From contig NZ_AUMJ01000018.1 of the NCBI RefSeq assembly GCF_000430625.1, positions 1-64,000 of the forward strand: 64,000 bases of DNA. Direction: 5' to 3'. The notes below the pieces were generated by a model. That model had not been told where the DNA came from, searched no databases, and saw only the letters and a program-made list of their open reading frames with translations. This DNA comes from Aneurinibacillus terranovensis DSM 18919 (lineage in GTDB: Bacteria; Bacillota; Bacilli; Aneurinibacillales; Aneurinibacillaceae). The translations under genes were made by a program, and so were the position numbers. The first letter of the stretch is position 1; every line of letters begins with the position of its first letter. Below are positions 53,417 to 63,516 of this stretch, in pieces.

Positions 53417-56260
53417 TTACTTTAAGAGTCGACTAATAATCACAAGCGCTTCGGCCCGGGTAGACAGACGACCCGGCAGGAAACTTCCGTCCGATCCATA
53501 GATATACCCTTTTCTGGTCAACACTGCTACGTCATCGCGCGCAAAAGACGGAATTTTATTCGCATCCTTATACGTTTGCGCATGGGTTGCCGGGACATTG
53601 AGGTTTCCGTACCCGTGCTTCAGGCAGTTGTACATAATGACAGCCATTTCTGCCCTGCTAATTGGTTTATTGGCCTGGAACGTACCATCCGTATAACCGG
53701 TAATGATCTTTTTGTTCACAGCAGCCTGTACGGATGCCTTAGCATACGTCGGAATTGCATCCTTGAAGACGGATTTGCCCACAGATGTCTTTCCTTTTGT
53801 CCAACCGAATGCCCGGTCAAGGAAAGTAACAAACTGCCCACGTGTTACGGACAGTTCCGGTCCCATCTTCGTTGATGAAACTCCGCTTACAATGCCTTTT
53901 TTATACATCGAAAGCAGTGTGGCTTCGGCCCAGTGTCCTTTAATATCAGAAAAGCCTTGAGCATTTCCCGAACCATTATTTCCCGGGACATCTTTTACAG
54001 GCGCAGACGGCACCGGTGCCGGGCTTGGCGATGCCGGGGCAGGCGCAACGGCCGGCGCAGCGAAAGCCGGATATTTCAACGACAGTTCGTCAAAATAGAG
54101 CGTGCCTTTGGTTGAAAGTGTAGAATCTTCCGCATCAACTACATCCAGGCTGCGAAGTGTAACCGGGTAGGCTATATTTGTCGGGAAGTCCGCCTGTACC
54201 TCTTTCCAGCCTGTCCAATTCACCTGATCGGCTAAACTTACCGCTTGAACATTGCCTTTTGCGTCAGCCACTTCAGCTTGTAGAGAATGGCCGCTGTTGT
54301 CTCCATACACCCAGAGTTTAAGTCCAAGCGGCTGATCGGGCAGTTTCTGACCCGATGCTCCGAGTTTCCCATAGACAAATCTAGCAGTCGTGTTTGGCGC
54401 ACCGGCAAAGTCATAGCTTAGGCGAAGGGCTTTCGCGGATGATTTCACCGGTTCATTCCCCGTCGTCTGACGGAAAGACCCGTCTGCACTCATGCTTCCA
54501 GGGTTTGTCGTATACCCCAGCCCACTCATTGCGTCTGTATTATTCCATAGCACCCATTTCGTTCCGACATAAACCGGTACTGTGCGGGTCAGGTCTCCAT
54601 ATTTTACAGTTAACGTGCCCTGTGCCTGCTTGCTGCCGGAAGAAATAGTAAAGCCATTCACGGTTCCGACATTGGGTGTCACAGAAACCTGCACCGAATC
54701 TGCCGTTGTCGGAATATTGCCGTTATCTGTTTTTAAGGAGACCGAGAAATTGGTTTGGTCGTTTGTATTAAGCGTAATCGGGTTCGGGTTGATAATCAGG
54801 TCCTTCACGCCGCCAACAGCCACAGTGAAGTCCTTCTTGATCCCTTTGTATTCCCCGTGGATTTGGATTTGACCACTTCTGGTCGGGGTAAACACGTTAT
54901 TAGTAAAGGAGCCGTCCGCGGGACTGTCTGTTGACCAGGAAATATCGGCCGCATTTAAATCGTACGGAAGATAATGAGTATCGTAAGCTTTGACGTTGAT
55001 AGCCAGCGGTTTGCCTACCGTATCCTCCAGCTTGGTTGTCACTAAGAAATTAGCGAAGTCTCCCGGGGGTGCCGTATTAAATACAGCGAGCCCTGTCGGG
55101 ACCTTGCGCATCGGCGCATTTAGCTCCGGGGTATTAAGCAGCGTCGTTTCTTTATCTCCCGGGTAACGGGCAACCATTGTGGTGGATCCGCCCCCGTCAA
55201 AGTTAGAAGCGTTATAAGCTCCAAGCTGCTGCATCACTTGAGCCAGTTCATCGAGTGTAACCCCCCGGCTTCTTGTCGGCCCTTCCACGGCTACGATATA
55301 AACCGTTTTGCCATCCTGGGAAACACCGACAGCCGTACGAGGCAAATCGCCGCTAATAGACTCTGAAGGTATATTCGTCAATGCCTGTCCATCTTGAACG
55401 AGTCTCAGATTCCCGCCAACCGCACTCACCAGCTGCCGGTCACCAAGCGAAGAGTCGACCGTCGTCTGAACAGAGGTGGTTACACTGTCGCCTACCTTCA
55501 GATGGTCGAGCAGGAACTGCTTACCTGCCCCGTCTCCCCAGAGGACATATCCGCCAACCGGAATGGTATAACCCGGTTGTCCGGTGCGGATATCTGTTAC
55601 CGTATCACCGACAACCAGCATTTCAACCGCATCTTCATATCCCTTAATGGCGCCAAGGCTGGTTGTTCCGAAGTCGCTCGTATACATATTGATTTTACCA
55701 AGATGACTTTTATCGTTGGTCGGATTATACTCTTCCTTGTTCAATCCCTGGATCACAGCCGTGGCTCCATCCGGTGTTTGCAGCATGCCCGCAAATCCCA
55801 TGTGGGCAATGATTGCAGTCTGATCGCTTAGAACACCGAACGAATACCAGCTATTAATTTTTCCCATAGAAGAAACGAGCTTGCCCTGATCTAAAACAAT
55901 ACCAAATGGCGCGCCTCTTCTGTCCATCCGGAAAAAATCAGCGTTCACCGCGGCAATTGCGCCACGTTCATCGGCCATCCCTTTTACCGTCTGCTTATCG
56001 GTTAATTTGCCGTTCGTACCGTAAACAGGACCGATTTGCACATACTTATTGTTCAGGTCTACCTGCGTAACAAAAACTCTTGAATTCTTGCCTCCGATTA
56101 CTAGATTATATTGGCTAAGCGTAGTTCCTTCTCCTATTGGTGTGTCGGACAGCTTCTGCAAGGTTAGCCCCGCCGCCAGCCCAACACCAGGAAACTGCAG
56201 CGTCAACAGCAATGTTACAACCATAAACGCTGCCAGTGTCCTGTGCAAAACTTTGGACAT
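53417..56260 (-). CDS. SLH-anchored phosphodiester glycosidase family protein
   Basis: A 947-residue exported protein. Signal peptide at 1-29 (AAFMVVTLLLTLQFPGVGLA). Residues about 85-395 are the NAGPA-type phosphodiester-glycosidase domain (AAVNADFFRMDRRGAPFGIV, then AVEGPTRSRGVTLDELAQVM and SNFDGGGSTTMVARYPG). Residues 395-560 are Ig-like (DISWSTDSPADGSFTNNVFT), and 565-735 a carbohydrate-binding-like beta domain (SAKALRLSYDFAGAPNTTAR). A Pro/Ala linker follows, then three SLH domains from about 770 (FSDIKGHWAEATLLSMYKKG, then VSRAEM-like repeats). Relatives uncover or cut GlcNAc-1-phospho-linked sugars. Substrate here is unknown; wall polymer is plausible. Confidence 0.85.
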   Translation of the reverse strand: MSKVLHRTLAAFMVVTLLLTLQFPGVGLAAGLTLQKLSDTPIGEGTTLSQYNLVIGGKNSRVFVTQVDLNNKYVQIGPVYGTNGKLTDKQTVKGMADERGAIAAVNADFFRMDRRGAPFGIVLDQGKLVSSMGKINSWYSFGVLSDQTAIIAHMGFAGMLQTPDGATAVIQGLNKEEYNPTNDKSHLGKINMYTSDFGTTSLGAIKGYEDAVEMLVVGDTVTDIRTGQPGYTIPVGGYVLWGDGAGKQFLLDHLKVGDSVTTSVQTTVDSSLGDRQLVSAVGGNLRLVQDGQALTNIPSESISGDLPRTAVGVSQDGKTVYIVAVEGPTRSRGVTLDELAQVMQQLGAYNASNFDGGGSTTMVARYPGDKETTLLNTPELNAPMRKVPTGLAVFNTAPPGDFANFLVTTKLEDTVGKPLAINVKAYDTHYLPYDLNAADISWSTDSPADGSFTNNVFTPTRSGQIQIHGEYKGIKKDFTVAVGGVKDLIINPNPITLNTNDQTNFSVSLKTDNGNIPTTADSVQVSVTPNVGTVNGFTISSGSKQAQGTLTVKYGDLTRTVPVYVGTKWVLWNNTDAMSGLGYTTNPGSMSADGSFRQTTGNEPVKSSAKALRLSYDFAGAPNTTARFVYGKLGASGQKLPDQPLGLKLWVYGDNSGHSLQAEVADAKGNVQAVSLADQVNWTGWKEVQADFPTNIAYPVTLRSLDVVDAEDSTLSTKGTLYFDELSLKYPAFAAPAVAPAPASPSPAPVPSAPVKDVPGNNGSGNAQGFSDIKGHWAEATLLSMYKKGIVSGVSSTKMGPELSVTRGQFVTFLDRAFGWTKGKTSVGKSVFKDAIPTYAKASVQAAVNKKIITGYTDGTFQANKPISRAEMAVIMYNCLKHGYGNLNVPATHAQTYKDANKIPSFARDDVAVLTRKGYIYGSDGSFLPGRLSTRAEALVIISRLLK

Positions 56261-56363
56261 TTTATATGTTCCTCCTCGTCTATGTATTGTTTCTCTGTCT
56301 CTACCAATAGTTAGACGCGAGGAGATAGGGAATAGTTTCTAATTTTAATAGGATGGATGCTCT

Positions 56364-56999
56364 CTATTTGAACGTGGTAAAATATTTGGTTGATAGATTA
56401 CAGTACATATATTTAACCTGTAATCCTGCATCCGTGATAATCGCAGATTTGGATTTTATGACAGAAAATCCGGACTTTGTATAGATTTTCTCTAAACGCT
56501 TTTGTTCTTTCTTAAGCTCTTCCGGAGAGAATTTTCCTACAGGGTGAACTTGCAATAAAACGGTGTCTACTTCCATTTGTTCCTTAAGCATTTTAAGAAT
56601 TAGCCACATATACGCTTTCGTTAATCCTCTCCCTCTAAAAGGTGTAACTATCCCCAAATGATGCAAGTAGGCAATCGTCCCTTTGCTGCTGATTGGGGTT
56701 GCAGCTATGTATCTGAGTGCGTTACTTACATTCATTAAATCCTGCTGTTTTACCGGATCAGAATTTTTAATCGAATACGCCAGGTAGTCGAGTAACGAAC
56801 CTGAAATCCACTCTTCATTTACGATTTGCAAGCTGGCCTTTCCTACTTTTTCTGTTGACTGATGCACACCGTTTCGTGTTACTTCCCCGGTTAATTCAAT
56901 TGTTAGAACGATTGTGTCGTCTGTTTGTGTATGTACTTCAATCGAAGGTGTAAAAATCAAATCGTGTAAGCCATTTGGCTGATTGTTATTGAGTATCAT
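56364..56999 (-). CDS. GNAT-like protein, paralogue 3 (function unknown)
   Basis: About 211 residues. It has the same design as the two genes at 7.6-9.0 kb. The N-terminal beta-rich domain has SIEVHTQTDDTIVLTIELTG and NEEWISGSLLDYLAYSIKN. The GNAT-like part has KGTIAYLHHLGIVTPFRGRG, LTKAYMWLILKMLKEQMEVD, TVLLQVHPVG and KRLEKIYTKSGFSVIKSKSA. It is closer to paralogue 1 than to 2, and its loop RGRGLT is better preserved than in 2. I start at ATG 56999 behind AAGGGAG. The upstream module at 57031-57079 is the same as at the other two loci. Confidence 0.65.
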   Translation of the reverse strand: MILNNNQPNGLHDLIFTPSIEVHTQTDDTIVLTIELTGEVTRNGVHQSTEKVGKASLQIVNEEWISGSLLDYLAYSIKNSDPVKQQDLMNVSNALRYIAATPISSKGTIAYLHHLGIVTPFRGRGLTKAYMWLILKMLKEQMEVDTVLLQVHPVGKFSPEELKKEQKRLEKIYTKSGFSVIKSKSAIITDAGLQVKYMYCNLSTKYFTTFK

Positions 57000-57030
57000 T
57001 TGCCATACTCCCTTCACGCGATGAGGAACT

Positions 57031-57079
57031 GTAAAATCTTCTCACCGATTTTACGCCTGCTTTGTGTCAGGATAATGAC
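57031..57079 (-). promoter_or_regulatory. Conserved operator-like module upstream of GNAT-like paralogue 3
   Basis: Minus strand GTCATTATCCTGACACA, five bases, CAGGCGTAAAATC, eight bases, GATTTTAC. The inverted pair GTAAAATC/GATTTTAC is perfect here. Third copy of the module seen at 8262 and 8994. Confidence 0.7.
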
Positions 57080-57151
57080 AAAAAAAGAACCCATATAAAT
57101 CGGTGGCTCAATGCACACCATTTACACGGGTTCTATCTTTCAACAAACGGC

Positions 57152-58288
57152 TTACACCTGAAATGGCTCGGGACGCTCGCCGCGCAGCCCAAAGTAGTAA
57201 AGAATCGCTTCACAGATGCGGCGGGAGGCCTGTCCGTCCCCATAAGGATTGGCGGCCTTCGCCATCTTCTGGTAGGCTTCCTCGCTTGATAGCAGTTCAT
57301 CTGCGAGACTGAAAATATTCTCCTCGTCGGTTCCCGCCAGTTTGAGCGTTCCTGCGGCAATGCCTTCAGGGCGTTCCGTTGTATCGCGCAGAACGAGTAC
57401 AGGCACCCCGAATGACGGTGCTTCTTCCTGCACGCCACCTGAATCGGTTAGGATCAAATGAGAGCGGGACATAAAGTTATGAAAATCGATTACATCCAGC
57501 GGGTCAATCAGGCGGATCCGGTCGTGCTGCCCGAGGTATTTCCCGGCCACTTCCTGTACCACCGGGTTCAGGTGAACCGGATAGACGACGGCAATGTCTT
57601 CGTATTTGTCAACCAGACGGCGAATCGCGCGGAACATACGGGCCATCGGTTCCCCCAAGTTTTCTCTGCGGTGGGCGGTTACCAGCACCAGCCTTTTTCC
57701 GGCAAACTGTTCAAGAATAGGGTGGCTGTAATCCTCACGCACCGTTGTTTTCTGCGCGTCAATCACGGTATTCCCTGTTATGTATATGGAAGCTTCCGGC
57801 TTGTTTTCCTTCTGTAGATTTTCGGCTGACTGCTTTGTCGGAGAGAAATGAAGATCAGACAATACACCCGTTAGCTGGCGATTCATTTCTTCCGGATACG
57901 GGGAATATTTATTCCATGTACGCAGCCCTGCCTCCACATGGCCGACCGGAATCTGGTTGTAGAAAGCAGCCAGGCTGGCGGCAAACGTTGTGGTCGTATC
58001 ACCGTGTACGAGGACCATATCCGGTTTTTCTTCTTTCATTACCTGGTCAAGGCCTTCGAGCACACGCGTCGTTATCTGAACGAGCGTCTGCCGATCCTTC
58101 ATAATGTTTAAATCAGCATCAGGTGTAATCGAGAAAATATCAAGTACCTGATCAAGCATCTGCCGGTGCTGGGCGGTAACGCAAACGAAAGGAGCCAGCT
58201 CCTCGTGTTCGCGCAACTCATGGACGAGCGGCGCCATTTTAATGGCTTCCGGCCGCGTCCCGAAAACGGTCATGATTTTTTTTGTCAC
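57152..58288 (-). CDS. mnaA: UDP-N-acetylglucosamine 2-epimerase (non-hydrolysing)
   Basis: A 378-residue cytoplasmic enzyme interconverting UDP-GlcNAc and UDP-ManNAc. Signatures: FGTRPEAIKMAPLVHELREH, LVHGDTTTTFAASLAAFYNQ, VEAGLRTWNKYSPYPEEMNR, and TDSGGVQEEAPSFGVPVLVL with RDTTERPEG. ATG-free start: GTG 58288 behind GAGGGGG. In Bacillus it is also near upp and atp. The product can feed TagA-like ManNAc transfer (gene at 3.2-4.0 kb). Confidence 0.94.
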   Translation of the reverse strand: MTKKIMTVFGTRPEAIKMAPLVHELREHEELAPFVCVTAQHRQMLDQVLDIFSITPDADLNIMKDRQTLVQITTRVLEGLDQVMKEEKPDMVLVHGDTTTTFAASLAAFYNQIPVGHVEAGLRTWNKYSPYPEEMNRQLTGVLSDLHFSPTKQSAENLQKENKPEASIYITGNTVIDAQKTTVREDYSHPILEQFAGKRLVLVTAHRRENLGEPMARMFRAIRRLVDKYEDIAVVYPVHLNPVVQEVAGKYLGQHDRIRLIDPLDVIDFHNFMSRSHLILTDSGGVQEEAPSFGVPVLVLRDTTERPEGIAAGTLKLAGTDEENIFSLADELLSSEEAYQKMAKAANPYGDGQASRRICEAILYYFGLRGERPEPFQV

Positions 58289-58372
58289 GGGCCTTTCCCC
58301 CTCAATCTATGCTTATCCTATTCCGCAGTTGCGGACTCCATGGAAGCCCCGCGCATGCGGCCATCCGATGCC

Positions 58373-59002
58373 TTATTTGGTTCCAAACAGGCGGTCTCCA
58401 GCGTCTCCGAGACCTGGTACGATATATCCATGGTCATTCAGGCGTTCATCTACAGCAGCAACATAAAGGTTAATATCAGGATGTGCCTGCTGCAATCGTT
58501 CAATCCCTTCCGGGGCAGCAATTAAACACATCAGCTTCAGGTTTTGTGCACCGCGGTTTTTAAGAGCTGTGATCGCCGCCGCTGCCGAGCCGCCTGTTGC
58601 AAGCATCGGGTCAATGACGATCAATTCCCGTTCCTGAATATCGCTTGGCAATTTCACGTAGTATTCTACCGGTTCCAACGTTTCCGGATCACGGTATAAT
58701 CCCACGTGTCCTACTCTTGCCGCCGGAATTAATTTAAGCATACCGTCAACCATTCCGAGCCCCGCGCGAAGAATGGGAACCAGCCCGACCTTTTTCCCGG
58801 AGATTACTTTTGTTTTGCATGTAGTAACAGGTGTTTCAATTTCAATTTCTTCCAAGGGCATTTCGCGCGTAATTTCGTACGCCATCAACATAGCCACTTC
58901 ATCTACAAGCTCACGGAACTCTTTCGTTCCGGTATTTTTATCACGAATATACGATAACTTATGTTGAATTAACGGATGATCAAACACATACACCTTACCC
59001 AT
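58373..59002 (-). CDS. upp: Uracil phosphoribosyltransferase
   Basis: A 209-residue salvage enzyme making UMP from uracil and PRPP. PRPP loop [20 protein letters not shown]; uracil-binding tail [19 protein letters not shown]. Normal length. ATG 59002 follows GGAGG. A TATAAT box lies at 59067-59072 on the minus strand but without a clear -35. It is 84 bases before mnaA. Confidence 0.96.
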   Translation of the reverse strand: MGKVYVFDHPLIQHKLSYIRDKNTGTKEFRELVDEVAMLMAYEITREMPLEEIEIETPVTTCKTKVISGKKVGLVPILRAGLGMVDGMLKLIPAARVGHVGLYRDPETLEPVEYYVKLPSDIQERELIVIDPMLATGGSAAAAITALKNRGAQNLKLMCLIAAPEGIERLQQAHPDINLYVAAVDERLNDHGYIVPGLGDAGDRLFGTK

Positions 59003-59086
59003 ATTGCAGGCCTCCTGTCTTATTTAGAGAAGATGAGCTTCCCGATACTTCCTTGCACTGCGATATATTATAGCAGAGAGCGGGAC

Positions 59087-59219
59087 GTATCGCTTCCGTT
59101 TTTTTTGGCGTATAGACATCCATGCCGCTAACGCAGCAACTACAGATGAAGAAATAAAGTTATTTCAAGATAGGAAAATGTAACTTTCCTATCCTCATAG
59201 TCCAAAACGGAAGCGATAC
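59087..59219. repeat. Inverted-repeat element between glyA and upp
   Basis: GTATCGCTTCCGTTTT (59087-59102) and its exact complement (59204-59219) bracket 101 bases. These include GGCGTATAGA and an inner hairpin GATAGGAAA/TTTCCTATC, the same end motif as in the R2 repeats at 21.9 and 30.9 kb. It is likely a diverged member of that family. The rest of the gap holds the glyA terminator and the upp -10 box. Confidence 0.65.
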
Positions 59220-59302
59220 ATCTACGAACAAAGGGCAATGTTTCATACTCCCATTATCCCCCTCCATACGCGGGTAAATCCACATATTTATGCATAATAA
59301 AA

Positions 59303-59338
59303 ACCCCCCGGCAGCCGTGGCTGGGCAGAGGGTTCTGG
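59303..59338 (-). terminator. Terminator of glyA
   Basis: On the minus strand AACCCTCTGCCCAGCC pairs with GGCTGCCGGGGGGTT (with small bulges) and TTTTATTATG follows. About 40 bases after the glyA stop. Confidence 0.7.
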
Positions 59339-59378
59339 TTGCTGTTGGTTTTTACTGTTGCTTCTTGCTGCTTTCAGG

Positions 59379-60629
59379 TTATATTTCGAGGCCGGGATAC
59401 ATGGGAAATTTTTCGCATAAGGCGGTAACGCGTGTACGCGCTTCTTCCTGCTTCGCTTCGTCCTGCGGGTTTTTCAAAGTGAGAGCCATAATGGATGCGA
59501 CTTCTTTCATGGCTTCTTCATCAAAACCACGGCTTGTTACGGCTGGTGTGCCAATGCGAATGCCGCTTGTTACAAACGGGCTTGCCGGGTCATACGGAAT
59601 GGTATTTTTGTTGCAAGTAATCCCTACTTCATCAAGAAGGTGCTCGGCTTCCTTACCGGTCAGGTTCAGATTGCGCACATCAATCAAAATCAAGTGGTTG
59701 TCTGTACCGCCTGAGATCAGATTTAATCCTTCCTCAGTCAATGAGCTAGCCAGCTGCTTCGCATTCGTTACAATTTTAGACGAGTATTCCTTAAATTCCG
59801 GCTGCAGCGCTTCACCAAACGCTACCGCTTTGGCTGCTATTACATGCATGAGCGGACCGCCTTGAATACCCGGGAAGACAGCTTTATCGATGGCTTTTGC
59901 ATATTCTTCTTTGCAAAGAATCATCCCGCCGCGTGGACCGCGTAGGGTTTTGTGGGTCGTTGTGGTCACAAAATCAGCATATGGCACCGGATTCGGATGG
60001 TGGCCTGTCGCAACCAAGCCGGCAATATGGGCCATATCAACCATCAGATATGCGCCTACGCTTTTAGCAATCTCGCTTAGTTTCTCAAAATCAATAACGC
60101 GAGGGTAGGCACTGGCACCTGCAACAATTAGTTTAGGCTTATGCTCTTCCGCTTTTCTGCGGACATCTTCATAATCAAGAACCTGGTTTTCTTTATCGAC
60201 TCCGTACTCGACAAAGTTATAAAGGTTCCCGGAAAAGTTAACCGGGCTACCGTGCGTTAAATGACCTCCATGAGATAAGTTCATGCCCAGAACGGTGTCA
60301 CCCGGTTTAAGAATCGTAAAATACACCGCCATATTCGCCTGGGCTCCGGAATGCGGTTGAACATTCGCATGCTCGGCGCCGAATAATTCCTTGGCGCGGT
60401 CGCGTGCCAGGTTTTCCACGATATCCACGTATTCACATCCGCCATAGTAGCGCTTGCCGGGATAGCCTTCTGCATATTTGTTGGTAAGGACCGTTCCCAT
60501 CGCCTCCATTACGGCTTCACTGACAAAGTTCTCGGAGGCGATAAGTTCAATTTTGCCGCGCTGGCGGCCAAGCTCTAGCCTGATAGCTTCTGCTACCTGT
60601 GGATCCTGCTTCTTCACGTGTTCAAACAT
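59379..60629 (-). CDS. glyA: Serine hydroxymethyltransferase
   Basis: A 416-residue PLP enzyme converting serine and tetrahydrofolate to glycine and methylene-THF. PLP lysine in [20 protein letters not shown]; cofactor contacts in [40 protein letters not shown] also typical. ATG 60629 follows AGAGGGG. It comes after rpiB-ywlG in the order of Bacillus and is probably transcribed with them. Confidence 0.96.
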   Translation of the reverse strand: MFEHVKKQDPQVAEAIRLELGRQRGKIELIASENFVSEAVMEAMGTVLTNKYAEGYPGKRYYGGCEYVDIVENLARDRAKELFGAEHANVQPHSGAQANMAVYFTILKPGDTVLGMNLSHGGHLTHGSPVNFSGNLYNFVEYGVDKENQVLDYEDVRRKAEEHKPKLIVAGASAYPRVIDFEKLSEIAKSVGAYLMVDMAHIAGLVATGHHPNPVPYADFVTTTTHKTLRGPRGGMILCKEEYAKAIDKAVFPGIQGGPLMHVIAAKAVAFGEALQPEFKEYSSKIVTNAKQLASSLTEEGLNLISGGTDNHLILIDVRNLNLTGKEAEHLLDEVGITCNKNTIPYDPASPFVTSGIRIGTPAVTSRGFDEEAMKEVASIMALTLKNPQDEAKQEEARTRVTALCEKFPMYPGLEI

Positions 60630-60665
60630 TCGTTATTACCCCTCTCTAATCCTCTAGTGAATTTT

Positions 60666-61235
60666 TTATGTGCAACTTTCTTCTGCGGATGAACGTTCAT
60701 AGACAGCCCGTGCCCCGCCGATTAATTTGGGGCGCGTACGGGCCATTGTCACATGCGCCTCACCCAGTTGCTTTACGCTGGGCCTTACAGGAACGGCAAC
60801 AGGTTTAAGGTGCATTCCAATAAACGTATCACCGATGTCAATCCCCGCGTCCGCCTGAATGTATTCCACCAGTACCGGGTCATTCATCTTTTGAAAAGCG
60901 CCTGCCGCCATCGATCCCCCGGCTTTGGGCACAGGTACCGCAGAAACCTCCGGCCAGCTATAGCGTTCCGCCGTTGTTCGTTCAACGACAAGCGCGCGGT
61001 TTAAATGCTCGCAGCATTGAAACGCCAGAGCAAACCCGTGTCTTTCGCTTGCCTCCTTAAAAATACTGTAGAGAGCCGCGGCAACCTCGACGCTGCCCGC
61101 CGTCCCGATTTGTTTACCGATGACTTCACTCGTGCTGGTACCGATAACGAGAACATGTTTTTCGCCCAGTGGTGCGGACTGTAAAAGTTCTGCCACAATG
61201 GACTGTGCGTCTTGTTTCAGTTTTTCAATGTTCAC
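60666..61235 (-). CDS. ywlG: TIGR01440 family protein (YwlG)
   Basis: A 189-residue protein of the UPF0340/TIGR01440 type: HVLVIGTSTSEVIGKQIGTA, then LAFQCCEHLNRALVVERTTA and MNDPVLVEYIQADAGIDIGD. Its job is not known; the fold is like Zn- or nucleotide-linked enzymes. The position between rpiB and glyA is conserved in Bacilli. Starts with GTG 61235, 13 bases after the rpiB stop. No odd features. Confidence 0.9.
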   Translation of the reverse strand: MNIEKLKQDAQSIVAELLQSAPLGEKHVLVIGTSTSEVIGKQIGTAGSVEVAAALYSIFKEASERHGFALAFQCCEHLNRALVVERTTAERYSWPEVSAVPVPKAGGSMAAGAFQKMNDPVLVEYIQADAGIDIGDTFIGMHLKPVAVPVRPSVKQLGEAHVTMARTRPKLIGGARAVYERSSAEESCT

Positions 61236-61248
61236 ACGGCTTCACACC

Positions 61249-61692
61249 TTACTGGTTATCTTCGATTTCCTTAATTTTTTCAATGCGCCGCAAGTGCCGT
61301 CCACCTAAAAACGGCGTATGTATCCAAATTTTTACAATTTCAAGGGCGAGCCCCGGTCCGATCACACGCTCTCCCATCGCCAGTACATTTGAATCATTGT
61401 GTTCCCTTGTGGCTTTTGCGCTGAAAGAGTCATGGACAAGCGCGCAGCGAATCCCTTTCACTTTATTCGCCGAAATCGACATGCCTATGCCCGTACCGCA
61501 CACGAGGATCCCACGGTCAAATTCCCCGGTGGCTACCTTCTCCGCTACCGGAAGCGCATAGTCCGGATAATCCACCGAATCCGTACACGTACAGCCAAAA
61601 TCCTTATATTCTATCCCTTCCGATTCCAGGTACTTCTTAATCTCTTCCTTTAACACATAACCCCCATGGTCAGCTGCCAACGCTACCTTCAC
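61249..61692 (-). CDS. rpiB: Ribose-5-phosphate isomerase B
   Basis: About 147 residues of the RpiB/LacAB family. N-terminus VKVALAADHGGYVLKEEIKK; catalytic Cys in GILVCGTGIGMSISANKVKG; the substrate region EHNDSNVLAMGERVIGPGLA. I start at GTG 61692 behind GGAGGAG, which gives the normal N-terminus. Sorbose/galactose isomerases are near relatives; the context (glyA, ywlE) favours ribose. Confidence 0.9.
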   Translation of the reverse strand: MKVALAADHGGYVLKEEIKKYLESEGIEYKDFGCTCTDSVDYPDYALPVAEKVATGEFDRGILVCGTGIGMSISANKVKGIRCALVHDSFSAKATREHNDSNVLAMGERVIGPGLALEIVKIWIHTPFLGGRHLRRIEKIKEIEDNQ

Positions 61693-62163
61693 TTTTTCTC
61701 CTCCATTCCATGTCATCCTGTAATGTCTAAAAGTATTATACCCTATTCCTCAAGGTTGCATAGAGAAGATTTGTGAAAATACAAAATCAAAAACCTGTAC
61801 GTTACTCTATTATACACTAATTATTGTTCGTCTTTAACAACAAACATAATTTTTCCCGGGTTTCTTTTAAAGTAAATCAGTTTGTTCTGCAAAAAGAGGT
61901 TTTGCCAAACAGCCCGAAACATGTGGGTGGGTGCTTTTTTTCGTTCCCTGCTCCCGTCAGTACCAGGAAAACGCACCCTCTTCAATCCCGATATAGCATA
62001 ACCTTGTAAGACGCACTACCCGAATGTTTCGGGCCGCCTCCAGGCGGAAGAGAAACACGGACAGTTGAAGTGTTTTTAACAAATGATGTTACGTGGAAAC
62101 AAAAAACGGAAGCGTCTAAGCTCCCATTTCGAATCATCCGTATGCTCACGTACCAAGAATAAA
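61693..62163. other. Gap between the MCP gene and rpiB
   Basis: 470 bases without a convincing gene. It holds a candidate rpiB promoter (61809-61837) and two small hairpins, CCCGAA/TTCGGG (62019-62033) and CCGCCT/AGGCGG (62034-62047), with no T-run. The MCP terminator is not obvious. A 61-codon plus-strand frame here has no ribosome site and I do not count it. Confidence 0.5.
61809..61837 (-). promoter_or_regulatory. Candidate promoter for rpiB-ywlG-glyA
   Basis: Minus strand TTAAAG (61837-61832), 17 bases, TATAAT (61814-61809). Perfect -10, weak -35, about 115 bases before rpiB. Confidence 0.4.
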
Positions 62164-63450
62164 CTATACCCGAAACCTTGCGACAAGGTCTTTTAACTGT
62201 TCGGACTGCTCACGCAGCACCTGTCCGGCTGCAGCGACCTCCTCCATAAAAGCGGTTTGTTCCTGGGCCGCATTGGAAACCGTCACCGCTCCCTGCGATG
62301 TTTCTGTAGCAACACGCGCCACTTCGCGGGCACCCTTCATGGTAACTTCCATGCTATCAACCTGACGGGCGATGAGAGCACAGATCTTTTCAACAGAATC
62401 AACCACACCATTAACCGAATCAGAGATATTAGCGAGCGCTTTGGTCGTTTCCTCGCCGCGCTTGGATTCTTTATTCGCAATCGATACCTGCTCGCTGATT
62501 TGCTTGACGACATTTTCTACCTGCCGCTGCATTTGTTCAATTAACGAGTTAATGTTAGCCGCCGCCGTCCCGCTTTCATCGGCAAGCTTGCGCACTTCAT
62601 CCGCTACAACGGCAAATCCTTTGCCGTGCTCTCCTGCACGGGCCGCTTCAATGCTCGCATTTAGGGCAAGCAAATTGGTCTGCCCGGCAAGTTCGCTGAC
62701 AACCCGGGTAATGTTGCCGATTTCACCGGCATTTTTCTCTAAATCCTGCACAAGTTGAATTGACAGTTGATTCTCAGTGGCAAGTGTATGCATCCCTTCC
62801 ACCAGAGAAGCCACCACCTTATTGCTTTCATGCAGCGTTGTTAACATCTGCCTCGAAAGCGAGCGGGAATTCTCGGCAAACCGGTTGACATCGTGGCTTA
62901 ACTGACTTACCGCTTCCAGTGATTCCACAGCCGCTTTCGTGTGCAATTCCTGACTCTCAGCACCGCGGGCAATCTGTTCCATAGTTACGCTTACCTGTTC
63001 AATTTGAACAGCAGCCTGCTCCGAAGCATACGTTAATTCATTTACGCTCGTTGCCGTACTCTCACTTGAAGTGTTAATATCTTTAATCATGTTGCGCAGA
63101 TTTGTAATCATCGTGGCCAGCGAGCCGGCAAGCGCGCGAATTTCGTCATCCGATTTCGGCACCTTCACCTCGACGCGTAAATCACCCGTTGAAGCGGTTG
63201 AAGCTGCCTTTTCCAACTGCACCAGCGGCCGTGAAATCCAGCGGGCTACGAGCCAACCAAAAAAACCTGACCAGAATACTCCCAGGGCCAGCGTTAACAG
63301 CGTAAAAAGCCAGGCAGGGATAAAGGTTACGTATTTTTGGAGTACAAACAGAAAAAACGCGCTTGTACTATATGTAACCGCGGATAGCGAGCTGATTCCA
63401 ATGACTAATTTTTTCTCTAAACTGAATCGGTGCTTTGATTTATGCTCCAC
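62164..63450 (-). CDS. Methyl-accepting chemotaxis protein without an outside ligand domain
   Basis: About 428 residues. Two membrane helices lie close together (about 15-40, [20 protein letters not shown], and 48-75, [20 protein letters not shown]), so there is only a short outside loop. A HAMP domain follows (about 76-130, [20 protein letters not shown]). The long coiled-coil signalling domain has the hairpin tip [20 protein letters not shown] with ADEVRKLAD. With no periplasmic-type sensor it may detect membrane state or something in the cytoplasm. I start at GTG 63450 behind GGGGGAGGA. It breaks the ywlE-rpiB order known from Bacillus. Confidence 0.88.
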   Translation of the reverse strand: MEHKSKHRFSLEKKLVIGISSLSAVTYSTSAFFLFVLQKYVTFIPAWLFTLLTLALGVFWSGFFGWLVARWISRPLVQLEKAASTASTGDLRVEVKVPKSDDEIRALAGSLATMITNLRNMIKDINTSSESTATSVNELTYASEQAAVQIEQVSVTMEQIARGAESQELHTKAAVESLEAVSQLSHDVNRFAENSRSLSRQMLTTLHESNKVVASLVEGMHTLATENQLSIQLVQDLEKNAGEIGNITRVVSELAGQTNLLALNASIEAARAGEHGKGFAVVADEVRKLADESGTAAANINSLIEQMQRQVENVVKQISEQVSIANKESKRGEETTKALANISDSVNGVVDSVEKICALIARQVDSMEVTMKGAREVARVATETSQGAVTVSNAAQEQTAFMEEVAAAGQVLREQSEQLKDLVARFRV

Positions 63451-63516
63451 CTGAGTCCTCCCCCTTGTACCAAAAAGCATAGTGCTTTTTAGTCTATATA
63501 TATCGGAAAATTAACG

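Noticed and set aside
61824-62009. 61-codon plus-strand frame in the rpiB-MCP gap
   Set aside because: No ribosome site, no family resemblance, crosses the candidate rpiB promoter.
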